DNA of 64,000 nt, taken from Chloroflexota bacterium (lineage in GTDB: Bacteria; Chloroflexota; Anaerolineae; Aggregatilineales; J027). The stretch is taken from NCBI GenBank assembly GCA_013112715.1, contig JABFGB010000020.1, positions 61,318 to 125,317 of the forward strand. Direction: 5' to 3'. Below the pieces are notes generated by a model. That model did no database searches, was not told the DNA's origin, and worked only from the letters and a program-made list of their open reading frames with translations. A program made the translations under genes and the position numbers. Below are positions 43,727-53,800 of the stretch, piece after piece (position 1 is the first letter of the stretch; each line of letters begins with the position of its first letter).

Positions 43727-44293
43727 TCAGGGATTTTCGGTTTCCAAAATCATTCGAACTCTCTTGGCCTGTTCTGATATGTTTATATCGGCATCTGTCT
43801 CTAACTGCTGAAATTCGGAAATAAGTTCGGTGATTTTTAGTTGCTCTGTAAACCCTAAAGCCGTATCGCGCAAGCGTCTTTCTTTCAAATCAAGCGCGAT
43901 TCTGATTAAAGAAATCAATTCTGGTCTGGGAAGGTGTTCTGACAGCCGACCTAAAAATAGATATGCAGACGAATCCCCATTTTTGATGCCATTTATCATG
44001 GTCGGAATAAAAGCCTGATCGAAATGGAGATACATATACCCGCCAAGTTTTTGCTTTAGAATTATCCCCGCTTCTGTATATGCCTCAATAATTTCTACTG
44101 ATGTTAAGTTTTGAATGATATTGAAAGACCGACTGATCGTATCAGTAAGGATTGTTGAGGCGGTATTTCTTGCTTTGGCGTAATTCGCTAATTCCTCTTG
44201 GGAAAGGCTCTTTAAATATTCAATGCTTTTGGGGAGTACAACACCCTCAATTGAACGATAAATTTCATCAATCTTGGCTAATTCTGGGTGCAT
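43727..44293 (-). CDS. Hypothetical all-helical protein
   Basis: A 188-residue acidic protein that appears entirely alpha-helical, with no membrane segment, signal peptide or Cys motif. No family recognised. Its codon use and A+T content are a little different from the genes around it, with more Ile and Lys, which may mean a recent arrival. It lies between the converging RqcH gene and the pentapeptide-repeat gene with short spacers (3 and 23 nt). Confidence 0.65.
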   Translation of the reverse strand: MHPELAKIDEIYRSIEGVVLPKSIEYLKSLSQEELANYAKARNTASTILTDTISRSFNIIQNLTSVEIIEAYTEAGIILKQKLGGYMYLHFDQAFIPTMINGIKNGDSSAYLFLGRLSEHLPRPELISLIRIALDLKERRLRDTALGFTEQLKITELISEFQQLETDADINISEQAKRVRMILETENP

Positions 44294-44316
44294 AAACTTT
44301 GCCTAAAAAATCACCT

Positions 44317-44916
44317 TTAGTTTTTATCTTCGGCTAACACAATATCCAGACTGCGTAAGAGGGAAATCGCTTCGGGGAGCGAAAATTTGGTTTTTTTGAG
44401 GGTGTTGGCGGTGGCGTCAATGGTGTAATTGGACGCGCCTGTAAAATCGGCTTTGGTCAGGTCGGTGTGTAAAAAGCGACTGTCGGCAAAGTCGGTGTCG
44501 GTGCAATTGGCCTCGGTCAGAATGGTGTCAGCAAAATCCACCTCATGGGCAAGGCATTTTCGCATGACAACCCGGTGTAATTTGATGGCGCGGAAATTGG
44601 AATAGCTGAGATTGCATTCCACAAAACTGACGGAACTCATGGCCTCCCATATGGCGTCAATCCATGCAATGCCAATCATTTTGCAGCGTTCAAATTGAAC
44701 TTTGGTAAAAGCAGTCCCTTTGACTGTAACCAGACTTAAATCGCAGTCCACAAAACGGCAGTCAATGAATTTGCAGTTTTGGAAATGGGCCTCGGTAAAT
44801 GAACAGGCGGTGAAGGTGCAGTCTTGAAAAGTGGTGCGCTGGATGGTTTCGTTGGCAACAGCCTCTTTGCGAAATGTCCGGTCAAAATAGTCGGTCTGCT
44901 CAGACAGTCGGCTCAT
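44317..44916 (-). CDS. Pentapeptide-repeat protein
   Basis: A 199-residue protein with about 28 pentapeptide-type repeats A(D/N)LXX over most of its length (TFQDCTFTACSFTEAHFQNC; ADFADTILTEANCTDTDFAD), which should fold as a right-handed square beta-helix. Function is not clear; some relatives (MfpA/Qnr) mimic DNA to protect gyrase, others are scaffolds. The ATG at 44916 overlaps the end of the frameshifted DUF2007-type gene. Confidence 0.85.
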   Translation of the reverse strand: MSRLSEQTDYFDRTFRKEAVANETIQRTTFQDCTFTACSFTEAHFQNCKFIDCRFVDCDLSLVTVKGTAFTKVQFERCKMIGIAWIDAIWEAMSSVSFVECNLSYSNFRAIKLHRVVMRKCLAHEVDFADTILTEANCTDTDFADSRFLHTDLTKADFTGASNYTIDATANTLKKTKFSLPEAISLLRSLDIVLAEDKN

Positions 44917-45242
44917 CGGGGGTATCGTCCTCATCGTCGTCATCATAATCATCTGGAAATTGGATGGCGGGTTCATCAATCAGCGGCGGGGTTTCATCTT
45001 CGGCTAAAAGGGCCATTGCTTCGGCTTCATAGGGGGGTTGGGACAAGCACACGAATTGCCCCGATACCGATGGTAATGCCCATCGCACGGGCCGCGCCGT
45101 CTTGCTGGATAAATACCGGGATTTCCGCCGTCCGCAGCAGGCCTGCAATCACTTCGGCCTCAAAGGAACTGGAACAATCCGCCACGACTGACCACGATTT
45201 TTGGGGTGGCTGACGACGGGGGTGGAGGCGTAGAAATCGCAT
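44900..45242 (-). pseudogene. DUF2007-type (putative signal transducing protein) gene with a frameshift
   Basis: The first frame (ATG at 45242) encodes MRFLRLHPRRQPPQ, then a DUF2007-like domain: SVVADCSSSFEAEVIAGLL, IPVFIQQDGAA, GAIRVLVPTP. It stops at a TGA right after a run of six C (plus-strand G-run near 45028-45036). The next frame continues in register with YEAEAMALLAEDE and an acidic tail to a stop at 44900. Removing one C restores a single 113-residue protein. Its ATG overlaps the kinase stop. A homopolymer sequencing error, a decayed gene or programmed +1 slippage are all possible. Confidence 0.75.
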
Positions 45243-45243
45243 T

Positions 45244-46260
45244 TCAATGACCGTCCCCATAACAGGGTAGCATGACGGTGAAGGTTGTGCCTTGATTGAC
45301 CTGACTCTCCACCCAAATGCGCCCGCCGTGCTGTTCGACAATGCTTTGGACAATCGAAAGCCCTAAGCCTGTGCCGACGGTATCGCCGACGACATTGCTG
45401 GCGCGGTAGAACTTGCTAAAAATGTAGGGTTGATCTTCGGGCAGCACCCCAATGCCAGTGTCCGACACAATCAATAAGACAAAATCGCTTTCGGGGGTGA
45501 GTTCCACTGTGATGCGCCCACCCGCTGGGGTGTATTTAATGGCATTATCGAGGAGTTGATGGACTAATTGACGTAGTTGGATAGGGTTGCCCAGCACAAA
45601 AGGTAATTTCTCCGGCGCGTAAAACTCGACCTGCTGATATTTCTCGTTGATTTGCTGATGCAGTCCTTCCAACGCATATTGGACGATCATCTGCATTTGC
45701 ACGGCTTTACGATCCGTCTCCAAAACCGCGCCAACCTTTTCGAGTTCCTGCAAATTATTGAGGAGGGCGGTGATGGAATGGACGCTAAAGATGATACGTC
45801 CAATGAAATTGCGCTGTTGGTCGTTCAGCGGCCCCATACGCTCCAATAACTCGATGTAGCCGATGATGGCGGTCAGCGGGGAACGCACATCGCGGGTGAC
45901 GGCGCCGACAAATTCGTTTCGCAGGCGGCTGAGTTCTTTGAGGTTGGTAATGTCTTGCATCATGATCAACGACCCCACCCCCGGTAATTCCACCCGTTCG
46001 GCACTGTAGACTTGATTGCGCTCGGTGAAATTGATCTCGCGGCGGGTGTGCTGACCTTCCCCCTCAGTAAGCAAAGTCAAAATATCGGGGTTTTTGATGA
46101 CACGGCGGAGAGCTTGGCCTGTAATGGAGGCATTGACCAGTCCAAATAGATGGGAGGCAGCTTGATTGCAGAATAAAATATGCTCGTGATGGTCAATAGC
46201 GATCACAGGGGTATTCACATTTTGAAGCAGAATATCTAATGCGTTAATCGTACCCACCAT
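45244..46260 (-). CDS. PAS-histidine kinase lacking the phospho-acceptor His
   Basis: A 338-residue cytosolic sensor: PAS domain (about 5-105), HisKA-type helices (about 108-175) and HATPase (about 215-335). The ATP-binding boxes are intact: QLLDNAIKYTPAGG (N), SDTGIGV (G1), FSKFYRAS (F) and GTGLGLSIV (G2). The H-box, normally SHELRTPL, reads TRDVRSPL, so Arg123 (CGC, 45892-45894) replaces the phospho-His. It lies 32 nt after the receiver-GAF gene. Confidence 0.9.
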   Translation of the reverse strand: MVGTINALDILLQNVNTPVIAIDHHEHILFCNQAASHLFGLVNASITGQALRRVIKNPDILTLLTEGEGQHTRREINFTERNQVYSAERVELPGVGSLIMMQDITNLKELSRLRNEFVGAVTRDVRSPLTAIIGYIELLERMGPLNDQQRNFIGRIIFSVHSITALLNNLQELEKVGAVLETDRKAVQMQMIVQYALEGLHQQINEKYQQVEFYAPEKLPFVLGNPIQLRQLVHQLLDNAIKYTPAGGRITVELTPESDFVLLIVSDTGIGVLPEDQPYIFSKFYRASNVVGDTVGTGLGLSIVQSIVEQHGGRIWVESQVNQGTTFTVMLPCYGDGH

Positions 46261-46292
46261 TTAAAACAAGCCGTTCCTTCCAATAGCCGCTC

Positions 46293-47453
46293 TCATAAGG
46301 GTGTGGAGTCGGTAGAGGTTAACTGCCCGATCAAGAGACGCATCTGCTCGGCTTTCTGTGTCAAGTCCAACAGTTGGGTCGAGAGTTGGGGCGATAGTTT
46401 AGGGATATTGGCAAGGTTAGCGAGGGCTTCCTGCATTTGACCTAAGGGGACAAATACCCCACTCGAAATCTTCTGATCACGTAGTTTTAGGGTGTTATAG
46501 GCGGCTTCAAGGCTTTTGGCACGCTGTTCCAAAGCGTTAAACAGGCGGGCGTTGACAATGGCAATCGCGGCGTAATCGGCCAATGTGTTAATGACTTCAC
46601 CGAGGCGGTCTTCAAAGCCCTTTTTGCGGCGATGATTGCCGACGGTTAACACCCCTATCGCTTTGCCATTGACCACCATCGGGGCATAGACGGTTGCCAG
46701 AATATCGCGGGAGAGCTTAAAGCGCTTCAATCCATCGCCTTCGACGACAAGGGGTTGCTGGCTGGTCATCACCAATTTCGCCAATTCATCGCGCATGGGT
46801 TCGCCCAATTTTTCCTGCATGACCAGCGTCAAATTTTTGCCTGCACGTAGAATCAAATCGGGGGAATTGGGTTCTTGCAGCAGGAGGGTCGCGTAATCCG
46901 CCCCACTGACGGCTAATGCACCTGCCAGCACTGCATCAAACATCCCATCAAGGCCGCGCATGGCGGTGAGGGTTTGGCCCAACGTGGCGAGGGTGGTTAA
47001 TTCTTTGATACGGGCTTCCAATTCGATATTGCTTTTGCGGAGTTGTTCGGTGAGGCCATCCCGTTCTTTACGCAGGCGTACATCGGCAAGGGCACGCTGC
47101 ACCACCGACATCATCTCGGCTTCGCGGATGGGTTTGGTGATGTAATCGGTTGCGCCAAAACGGAACGCTTCTATCGCATCTTTTTCACTACCACGTTTGA
47201 CTCCCACGATAATCGGCCCGGTATATTGGCGGGATTTGATCGCCACCAACATATCCTTGCCGGTGAGACCGGGCATGACCAAATCTATATAGATCAGGTC
47301 AGGTTTGCGCTTTTCGACCATCGCCACGCCTTCCACCCCATCACGCGCCTCTAATACCTCGTACTGGGTGGGGCGAAAAATCTGGTCTTTTAGGAGGTCC
47401 CGTACTTCAACGTCGTCATCTACGATTAAGACCCGTTCCATTTGTTTTGTCAT
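46293..47453 (-). CDS. Receiver-GAF signalling protein
   Basis: A 386-residue protein: receiver domain (about 5-125; phospho-Asp in LIYIDLVMPGLTG), a coiled-coil linker (about 130-160), a GAF domain (about 165-310; APMVVNGKAIGVLTVGN) and a C-terminal helical part (about 310-386). No output enzyme or DNA-binding domain. It may act as an adaptor to the downstream degenerate kinase. Confidence 0.85.
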   Translation of the reverse strand: MTKQMERVLIVDDDVEVRDLLKDQIFRPTQYEVLEARDGVEGVAMVEKRKPDLIYIDLVMPGLTGKDMLVAIKSRQYTGPIIVGVKRGSEKDAIEAFRFGATDYITKPIREAEMMSVVQRALADVRLRKERDGLTEQLRKSNIELEARIKELTTLATLGQTLTAMRGLDGMFDAVLAGALAVSGADYATLLLQEPNSPDLILRAGKNLTLVMQEKLGEPMRDELAKLVMTSQQPLVVEGDGLKRFKLSRDILATVYAPMVVNGKAIGVLTVGNHRRKKGFEDRLGEVINTLADYAAIAIVNARLFNALEQRAKSLEAAYNTLKLRDQKISSGVFVPLGQMQEALANLANIPKLSPQLSTQLLDLTQKAEQMRLLIGQLTSTDSTPL

Positions 47454-47533
47454 AAAAACTTATCCATAAAGATTCACATTATTCAAATTTTAAGTCGGTA
47501 GGGAGGGACATTTTACGCCCCTCCCCCGAAAAA

Positions 47534-47983
47534 TTACTCAAAAATCCAGCGTTCGGTGTCGCGTGTCCAGTTGACCAATTCGGCATCACTAAAGAATAAC
47601 GCCACTTCACGAGCAGCAGCGGCTTGACCATCGGAGCCATGCACCAGATTGCGGCCAATTTCCATACCTAGATCGCCACGAATCGTGCCGGGGGCAGCTT
47701 CGACGGGGTTGGTTTTGCCAATCGTGCCACGTGCCGCTTCGATGGCGTTTTTGCCTTCTAGCGCAATCACGACCACCGGGCCGCTGATGATATAGCTGAC
47801 GAGGCCTGCATAAAATTTCTTGCCCACATGCTCGGCGTAATGCTTTTCAGCTAATTCACGGCTAATTTGAATAAATTTCATCCCAGCAATACGCAGGCCA
47901 CGTGCCTCGAAACGGCGGATAATTTCCCCGGTCAGGCCACGCTGTACGGCATCGGGTTTGACGATAATCAATGTGCGTTCCAA
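47534..47983 (-). CDS. ndk: Nucleoside diphosphate kinase
   Basis: A 149-residue enzyme that transfers the terminal phosphate between nucleoside triphosphates and diphosphates. The family motif and active-site His are in NLVHGSD (about residue 118); the N-terminus MERTLIIVKPDAVQRGL is typical. Length is usual for the family. It follows the 860-residue repeat gene on the same strand after a terminator. Confidence 0.96.
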   Translation of the reverse strand: MERTLIIVKPDAVQRGLTGEIIRRFEARGLRIAGMKFIQISRELAEKHYAEHVGKKFYAGLVSYIISGPVVVIALEGKNAIEAARGTIGKTNPVEAAPGTIRGDLGMEIGRNLVHGSDGQAAAAREVALFFSDAELVNWTRDTERWIFE

Positions 47984-48125
47984 CGTTTGAATCTCCCTGT
48001 TGGTAAAAGCATTGCCTACTCAAAATGGGCAATTTTGAAACTTATCTATAAGCATAGCATGTTTCGGGGTCGCAGGACAGTGCGACGCTCTTAAAACCTT
48101 AAAAACCCTGAAAATATACTAGAAA

Positions 48126-48154
48126 ACAAAAAGCGGGCTATAAAAAAACCCGCT
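48126..48154 (-). terminator. Intrinsic terminator of the repeat-protein genes
   Basis: On the minus strand AGCGGG, an 11-nt loop, CCCGCT and TTTTTGTTTTC occur 28 nt after the stop at 48182 (stem 48132-48137 with 48149-48154). A good stem with a strong U-tract. Confidence 0.82.
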
Positions 48155-48181
48155 GTGATTTCAGAAGACTGCGCTGGTAAA

Positions 48182-50764
48182 TTAGAGTTGGTTCAATGCA
48201 CCACGATAGGTGTCGAGTGCTTCCTGTAGACGGCCCTGTCGCATATAGGTGTCGCCCAACAGACGGCGCACCTTTGGATTTTGCGGCTGGCGGGTGGCGA
48301 GTCGGGACAGATCGTCGGCCACCACTTCGAGTGCCGCTGAGGATTCGACCAGCGTCTCGTAATGGTCAAGACTGGCACTGAGATTGCCCACTTTCTCCAA
48401 TTCACGGGCCAAATTCAGGCGTGTATGGTGATCGCTCGGATTTTGTTCCAGCGAGACTTGGTATTGTGCAAACCCAGCCGGAACAAGGGCGGGCGACGAT
48501 GGCGGTGGCACAGGTTGGGCCACTTGGCGTGAACTGGCAGCAACTGGAGCAGGCGGCATGGGAGGTGCCGTTGGCGGCACACTGGGCATGGGCGTAGGTG
48601 TCATCACCACAGGCGGCTGTTGATAGACAGTCTGGGCGGGTGCGACATAGACAGGCGCAGGAGGTGTCTCAACCATAGGTGCTTGATACCATGAGGGCAG
48701 ACCCCCTTCTTGGGCAGCCGGCAGATGTTCTTCAGCCTCAGCCTCGGATGGTGTCGGAGCAAGGAACGCGAGTTCGGGTTGTGCAGTGGTGGCTTCAGAT
48801 GGGGCATTTTCCGCCACAAAACTCAGCGGATCCATGACGGGTTCGCTTAACCAATCCGGGGTGGCAACTTCTGAAATCGCCTCTGGTTCGACTACCTGCG
48901 AGCCAATCAACCATTCCGGTAAATCACTGTCGGTGGGAACAACTTGACTGCTCATTTCTTGCAGCCAGTCGGGTAAATCAGTCGGTTCAGACGCGACAAT
49001 TTCGGTTTCAATGGGCACTTCAAACATGCTGATGTCGAATTCCGGTAGGGCTTCGGTTTGTACCATTTCCGGCATGGTGTCTTCGACTTTGGAGACTGCC
49101 TCGGCATACCAATCTGGTTCGGCGGGCGGGGTTAGGCTTTCATGCTGCAAGGTATATTCTTCATCAAGCGCAGCCGCCCAATCATCCCCACTTTGGGCAT
49201 AACCCGCAATAAAATCGGAGGCTGCTAGAATCTCATCTTGCATTGGGGCAAAACTGGTTGTGTCTTCTAGGGTAAATTCGGGTAGTTCGATTTCGGGCAA
49301 TTCCTGCACAATCGGGCTTTCAGATAGCCAATCCGGTAAATCGGTTGGGGCTGGCGGCGGCAAAATCTCATCAATCAGGGCCGGGAAAGTATCTTCTGGC
49401 ACCGGAGCCGCTTCGAGGTCAGACGGCATTTGAGCAGCCAACCAGTCTGGTATTTGACCGGGGGCAATTTCGTCGCTCTCAACGGGATGAGTGGCCTCAA
49501 ATTCGTCATTCAAGGGGCTAAGGGCGGCTAAAGATTCAGCCTTCTTCATTAGCCATGCCAATTCAGCTTCGGGGGTAATCGTGCCGTGTGCCTGCGCCTC
49601 GGCGATTTGTTCATCCGTTAACCCCTCAATAGAAGTGATCATATGCGGGGTGGTCGTGGCAGGTTCGGGTGTGGGTTCATAACTAAGATCAAAGCCGGGG
49701 ATGTCATCTGCCGCCAAACTGCTTAAGAAGTCCGGTACATCTGTGCTCTGGTCGCCTGCTAAATCACTAAGCCACGATAAAGACGAAGTGTCCTCGCTGG
49801 GTTCGGCCATTGACTCGGGCAGAGGCGTGGATGGCACGGGTGGTTGATAGGATTCGGTACTGGCAAATGACTGTCCAGAAGTGGTCTCAAAGGGCGAATA
49901 CGGGACATAACCCGGTTCGTCAATGACCACGCTGTTGGGATCAATCTCAGGGATTTCATAGTTGGCTGCCGTCATAAATTCATTGGGGTCTGCTCCCTGA
50001 CGCGCGGCGAGACTTTCTAGCCATGCCATTGGGTCAACATCCACCGGAATTTCGCCATCTTGGGGTACCCATGCTGCGGCGGGTGTTTCAAAACTAAACT
50101 CCGGTTGTTCGGCGGGAACTTCGTAGGGTTGTGTTGCCGATGTTTCAAATGTGGCTGGTTCTTCAACGGGATGACTTGGGCCAGCGGCGGCGGATAATGG
50201 ACGGCTGAATTTTTCGGAGGGGACATAGCCGGGTTCATCAATCACCACACTGTTGGGGTCAATTTCGGGAATTTCATAGTTGGCCGCAGTGGTGAATTCG
50301 TTGGGATTCGCTCCTTGACGCGCCGCCAGACTTTCCAACCACGCCATTGGATCCATTCCACCGAGGGGATCATTGGCATCAAGGGCTGCCGAAGCCACTG
50401 GTTCGATGGGAGGTGGTTCTTGGAATGAATAGTCCATCATGGTGGGCTGTTCGGCATAGCTGTAGTCGTAAGCTGGAGCCTCCACAGGTGGCGCCGGCGG
50501 GACCTCGATAGGCTCGGTGGCCTCCGGAGGTTCTTCAACGGGATGACTTGGGCCAGCGGCGGCGGATAATGGACGGCTGAATTTTTCGGAGGGGACATAG
50601 CCGGGTTCATCAATCACCACGCTGTTGGGGTCAATTTCGGGCACCGACATATCCGCTGTGGTCATAAATTCTTGCGGATTTGCGCCCTGTCGTGCCGCAA
50701 GGCTCTCCAACCAACGCATTTGCTCTTCAAGTGTCATGTTCTCAAAATCTGGCATGTCGCCCAT
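48182..50764 (-). CDS. 860-residue acidic repeat protein with C-terminal TPR
   Basis: An acidic cytosolic protein with no signal peptide. Three copies of a repeat of about 55 residues occur at the N-terminus (near 12, 136 and 245): MAWLESLAARQGANPNEF, PEIDPNSVVIDEPGYVP and SEKFSRPLSAAAGPSHPVEE. The middle (about 300-700) is low-complexity Glu/Pro/Ser/Thr with many short motifs of the form x-P-D-W-L (LPDWLSES, IPDWLAAQ, LPDWLQEM, LPEWLIGS, TPDWLSEP). After a Pro/Val-rich stretch the last 80 residues are a TPR domain (NPSDHHTRLNLARELEKVGN, VRRLLGDTYMRQGRLQEAL). AAGGAGG precedes the ATG. Function unknown. Confidence 0.8.
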   Translation of the reverse strand: MGDMPDFENMTLEEQMRWLESLAARQGANPQEFMTTADMSVPEIDPNSVVIDEPGYVPSEKFSRPLSAAAGPSHPVEEPPEATEPIEVPPAPPVEAPAYDYSYAEQPTMMDYSFQEPPPIEPVASAALDANDPLGGMDPMAWLESLAARQGANPNEFTTAANYEIPEIDPNSVVIDEPGYVPSEKFSRPLSAAAGPSHPVEEPATFETSATQPYEVPAEQPEFSFETPAAAWVPQDGEIPVDVDPMAWLESLAARQGADPNEFMTAANYEIPEIDPNSVVIDEPGYVPYSPFETTSGQSFASTESYQPPVPSTPLPESMAEPSEDTSSLSWLSDLAGDQSTDVPDFLSSLAADDIPGFDLSYEPTPEPATTTPHMITSIEGLTDEQIAEAQAHGTITPEAELAWLMKKAESLAALSPLNDEFEATHPVESDEIAPGQIPDWLAAQMPSDLEAAPVPEDTFPALIDEILPPPAPTDLPDWLSESPIVQELPEIELPEFTLEDTTSFAPMQDEILAASDFIAGYAQSGDDWAAALDEEYTLQHESLTPPAEPDWYAEAVSKVEDTMPEMVQTEALPEFDISMFEVPIETEIVASEPTDLPDWLQEMSSQVVPTDSDLPEWLIGSQVVEPEAISEVATPDWLSEPVMDPLSFVAENAPSEATTAQPELAFLAPTPSEAEAEEHLPAAQEGGLPSWYQAPMVETPPAPVYVAPAQTVYQQPPVVMTPTPMPSVPPTAPPMPPAPVAASSRQVAQPVPPPSSPALVPAGFAQYQVSLEQNPSDHHTRLNLARELEKVGNLSASLDHYETLVESSAALEVVADDLSRLATRQPQNPKVRRLLGDTYMRQGRLQEALDTYRGALNQL
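50157..50269 (-). repeat. 113-bp near-exact internal DNA repeat (copy B)
   Basis: This stretch matches 50529-50641 at all but one of 113 positions, 372 bp (124 codons) apart. It encodes the shared VIDEPGYVPSEKFSRPLSAA unit. Synonymous sites are also identical, so the duplication or gene conversion is recent. Confidence 0.85.
50529..50641 (-). repeat. 113-bp near-exact internal DNA repeat (copy A)
   Basis: Partner of 50157-50269; one mismatch. Lies in the N-terminal repeat of the 860-residue protein. Confidence 0.85.
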
Positions 50765-50833
50765 GACGGACTATCCTCCTTATGGTTGGCTGGTGTAATG
50801 AGAGGCCAACACGAGATACAAAAAACACAAAAA

Positions 50834-53800
50834 TTATTTAAACCAATCGGGCGGCGTGTCATCATCCTCGCCAAAAGCTGACTCATCAAAGTCTATTGAG
50901 GGTGCAGCCCCTTTTTGTCGGCGTAACCAAGGTGGGTCATGGTCAAAATCAAATGATGCGGGTGTAGCCACCGGAAGTGCCTCTGGCTCGACCTCAACGG
51001 TAGGTTCTTTGCGTTTCCCAAATAAGCGCCGACCCCGTTTTTGTTTTGGTTTGGCTGGCTCATCCCATTGCATTGGGAACGCATCATCAAATTCCATATT
51101 AGTATCCGGCAAATCGCGTTTGGGGGCAACTGGTGTCACTTCTGCCTTATCGAAGCCAAAATCTGCCTCATCTGGAAATTCTTCGGGCAAGGTAGTTGGC
51201 ACAGGTGACGAAGGACGGGTAGCCGCTTCTACTTCTTCGGGTTTTAGCTCACGCAGTTTAAAACCCGTTAGTTGATCGAGTTCAGAGATCATGGCCTCGG
51301 TTTGGTCGGTGATGCGATTTTGATCTGCGCTTGTGATCGAGGCAAGGAATACATCAATATTGTCTGCCGGCTTGCGCTCCTCAGATTCTTTGGCGGCGGC
51401 ACGGGCAGGACGCTCATCAAAATCCCCTGCCATTTGAATATCGGAGGTGTCAAGCCGAATATCATCACTCAGCCAATCTGGGGCAGCGGCACTTTCAACA
51501 TCGGATTCTTCTAACAGAAGGTCATCTTGCCACTCTGCGGCTAGGCTTGCTTCAGTTGATTCTTCAAGCTCTTGTTCATCCAGATCAAGCCAGCCTGTGC
51601 TTTCCTCAGCAACCACCGACATATCTTGGAAAAGATCATCGAAGCCTGCAACAGTAGTTTCAGGTTCTTCCTCAATTTCCACCCCGGCCAGCCAGTCGGG
51701 CAGTTCTTCAGCGGGTTCGGCCATCGGAATTGGTGCGCTCGACTCGGATTTACCAATAGAAGAGAGCCAATCGGCGGCGCTTTCGGGTTCGGCAATCTCA
51801 CTCTCGACATCTTCTAACCAGCCTGTATGTGGTTCGCCGATTTCGGAGAGGTCGCCAAATAGGGCTTCCATATCGGATTTGGCAGTGACTTGAGGCTCTA
51901 TTGCTTCATTGTCATCAAAATCGCCACTTAGCCAATCAGGGATTTGCTCGGCTTGTGGGATGGCTTCTGGTGGTTCAGTGTGTCCAAATGAGGAGAGCCA
52001 ATCGGCGGCGCTTTCCGGTTTGGCGGTGCCTTCTTCCAAATCATCCAACCAACCCGTGCGGGGAGCCTCGATTTCCGATAGGTCATCAAAAAGACTACCA
52101 AATTCGGGTTGTGGGGTCTGCGGGATGGCTTCTGGTGGTTCAGTGTGTCCAAATGAGGAGAGCCAATCGGCGGCGCTTTCCGGTTTGGCGGTGCCTTCTT
52201 CCAAATCATCCAACCAGCCTGTACTTGGGGTACTGATGGCGGAAAGGTCATCAAAGGTGCTTTCGAAGCTCTGGCTGCTGGACGCACCCACCTCACCAAA
52301 GTCATCCCCCAACAGTCGGCTCAGGTCATCATCGGAAACTTCCGTCCCCAGCGTATTTGACAAGGCCGAGGGCATGGAGAGCAGCCAATCGTCGCTGATT
52401 TCTTCACTTAAATCTACGGTTGCCCCGGCGGTGGGTGATTCAAAATCCGTGAGCCACCCGGTACTGGGTTTATCAACCGCCGCGAGGTCGCCCACTGGGG
52501 TGCCGAACATCTTGTCAAAGTCAGCATCCGAAACATCCAGCTTGGTGGATGGTGCTTCCAGCGAGGACACCCAATCATCGGCAGGGGCATTGTCTAGTTC
52601 TGTTAGCCACCCGGTGCTTGGTTCACCAATAGATGAGAGATCATCTGTCGGAGTGCCGAACATCTTGTCAAAGTCAGCATCCGAGATATCCAGCTTGGTG
52701 GATGGTGCTTCCAGCGAGGACGCCCAATCATCGGCGGTGGAGGTGCTGTCCAATTCTGTTAGCCATCCAGTGCTTGGTTCGCCAATAGCTGAAAAATCAT
52801 CTACTGGTGTGCTGAACATCGCATCTAATTCGCTATCGGTTACTTCTGGGGCAACCGATTGGATTGGCTCAATGTCCCGCATCCATTCGGGAACTTCTTC
52901 ATTCTCATCAGCAGTGAGGAAATCGGGAATATCGGGCACAGCGGCCTGCTGCTGAACATCATCTAACCAAGCCGTTCCCGGAATGAGATCATCGTTGAAT
53001 AGGTCGGTGAATTCTTCATCCGAAACGTCTTGGGCAATGGATGAGGTCTGAGGTGGAACATTCAGCCATGCGGCAAGATCATCCACAGGTGTCTGTTCTG
53101 AAACGGTTTCGAGTGGTTCAGCCGAGGTGGGGGGTTCTGGCATAGCTTCACTCTCAAGCACATTCCAGTCCACTTCGTCTAAACTAGACGCTCGACCCGG
53201 TGAGGCAAACACATCACTATCGGTATCTTGTCGCCAAGGCAGATCACCTGTGACCCCCAGACGACTTGGGGTGGAGGTGCTGGGTTGTTGAGGAAGTTGG
53301 CTATCGAAGAGGACAGCGAATTCATCAATCGAACCCGTTTCGGCGGATGATTCGGTTGTACCTTGTCGCCAGGGAAGGTCACCTGTGACACCCAAACGTT
53401 TTTCGGCGGCAGGGGGCGGCGTGACTAATTCATCTTCAAACAGCGAGGCGAATTCTTCAGCAGATTCTTGCTCGACTTTTTCGAGGGTCAGCGAAGGGGT
53501 ATCCGTTGCTACAGCATCGGTCAGCCAATCAATTTCGTCGCCAGCAGCGGGGGATTCCTCATCCAATTGGAAAACTGGTAAGGTGGTTGACGCTTTCGTG
53601 CTTTCTGTCTCTCCCATCAGCCAATCATCGTTTTCAAAAGAAAAAGTGGCTTCTTCCCTTGCCGCGATTTCTGGCAGCACGTCTGTGCCAGATATTGGGG
53701 CGGCGGATTGCGCGGGCACATCGGTTAGCCAATCGGGGGTTTCATCTTCAAATAGGGTTGTAAACTCAGCCTGATCCTCAGATAAATCCGGGGCATCGGA

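Noticed and set aside
51950..52800. Regularly spaced repeats that might be taken for a CRISPR array
   Set aside because: Repeats are long, in frame with a protein at 165- or 150-bp periods, with no unique spacers and no cas genes.
51909..52955. 348-codon open frame on the plus strand, Ser-rich, inside the giant repeat gene
   Set aside because: Antisense of the TPR/Trp-motif gene; the Ser/Ser runs are the complement of its acidic repeats. No Shine-Dalgarno sequence and no domain.
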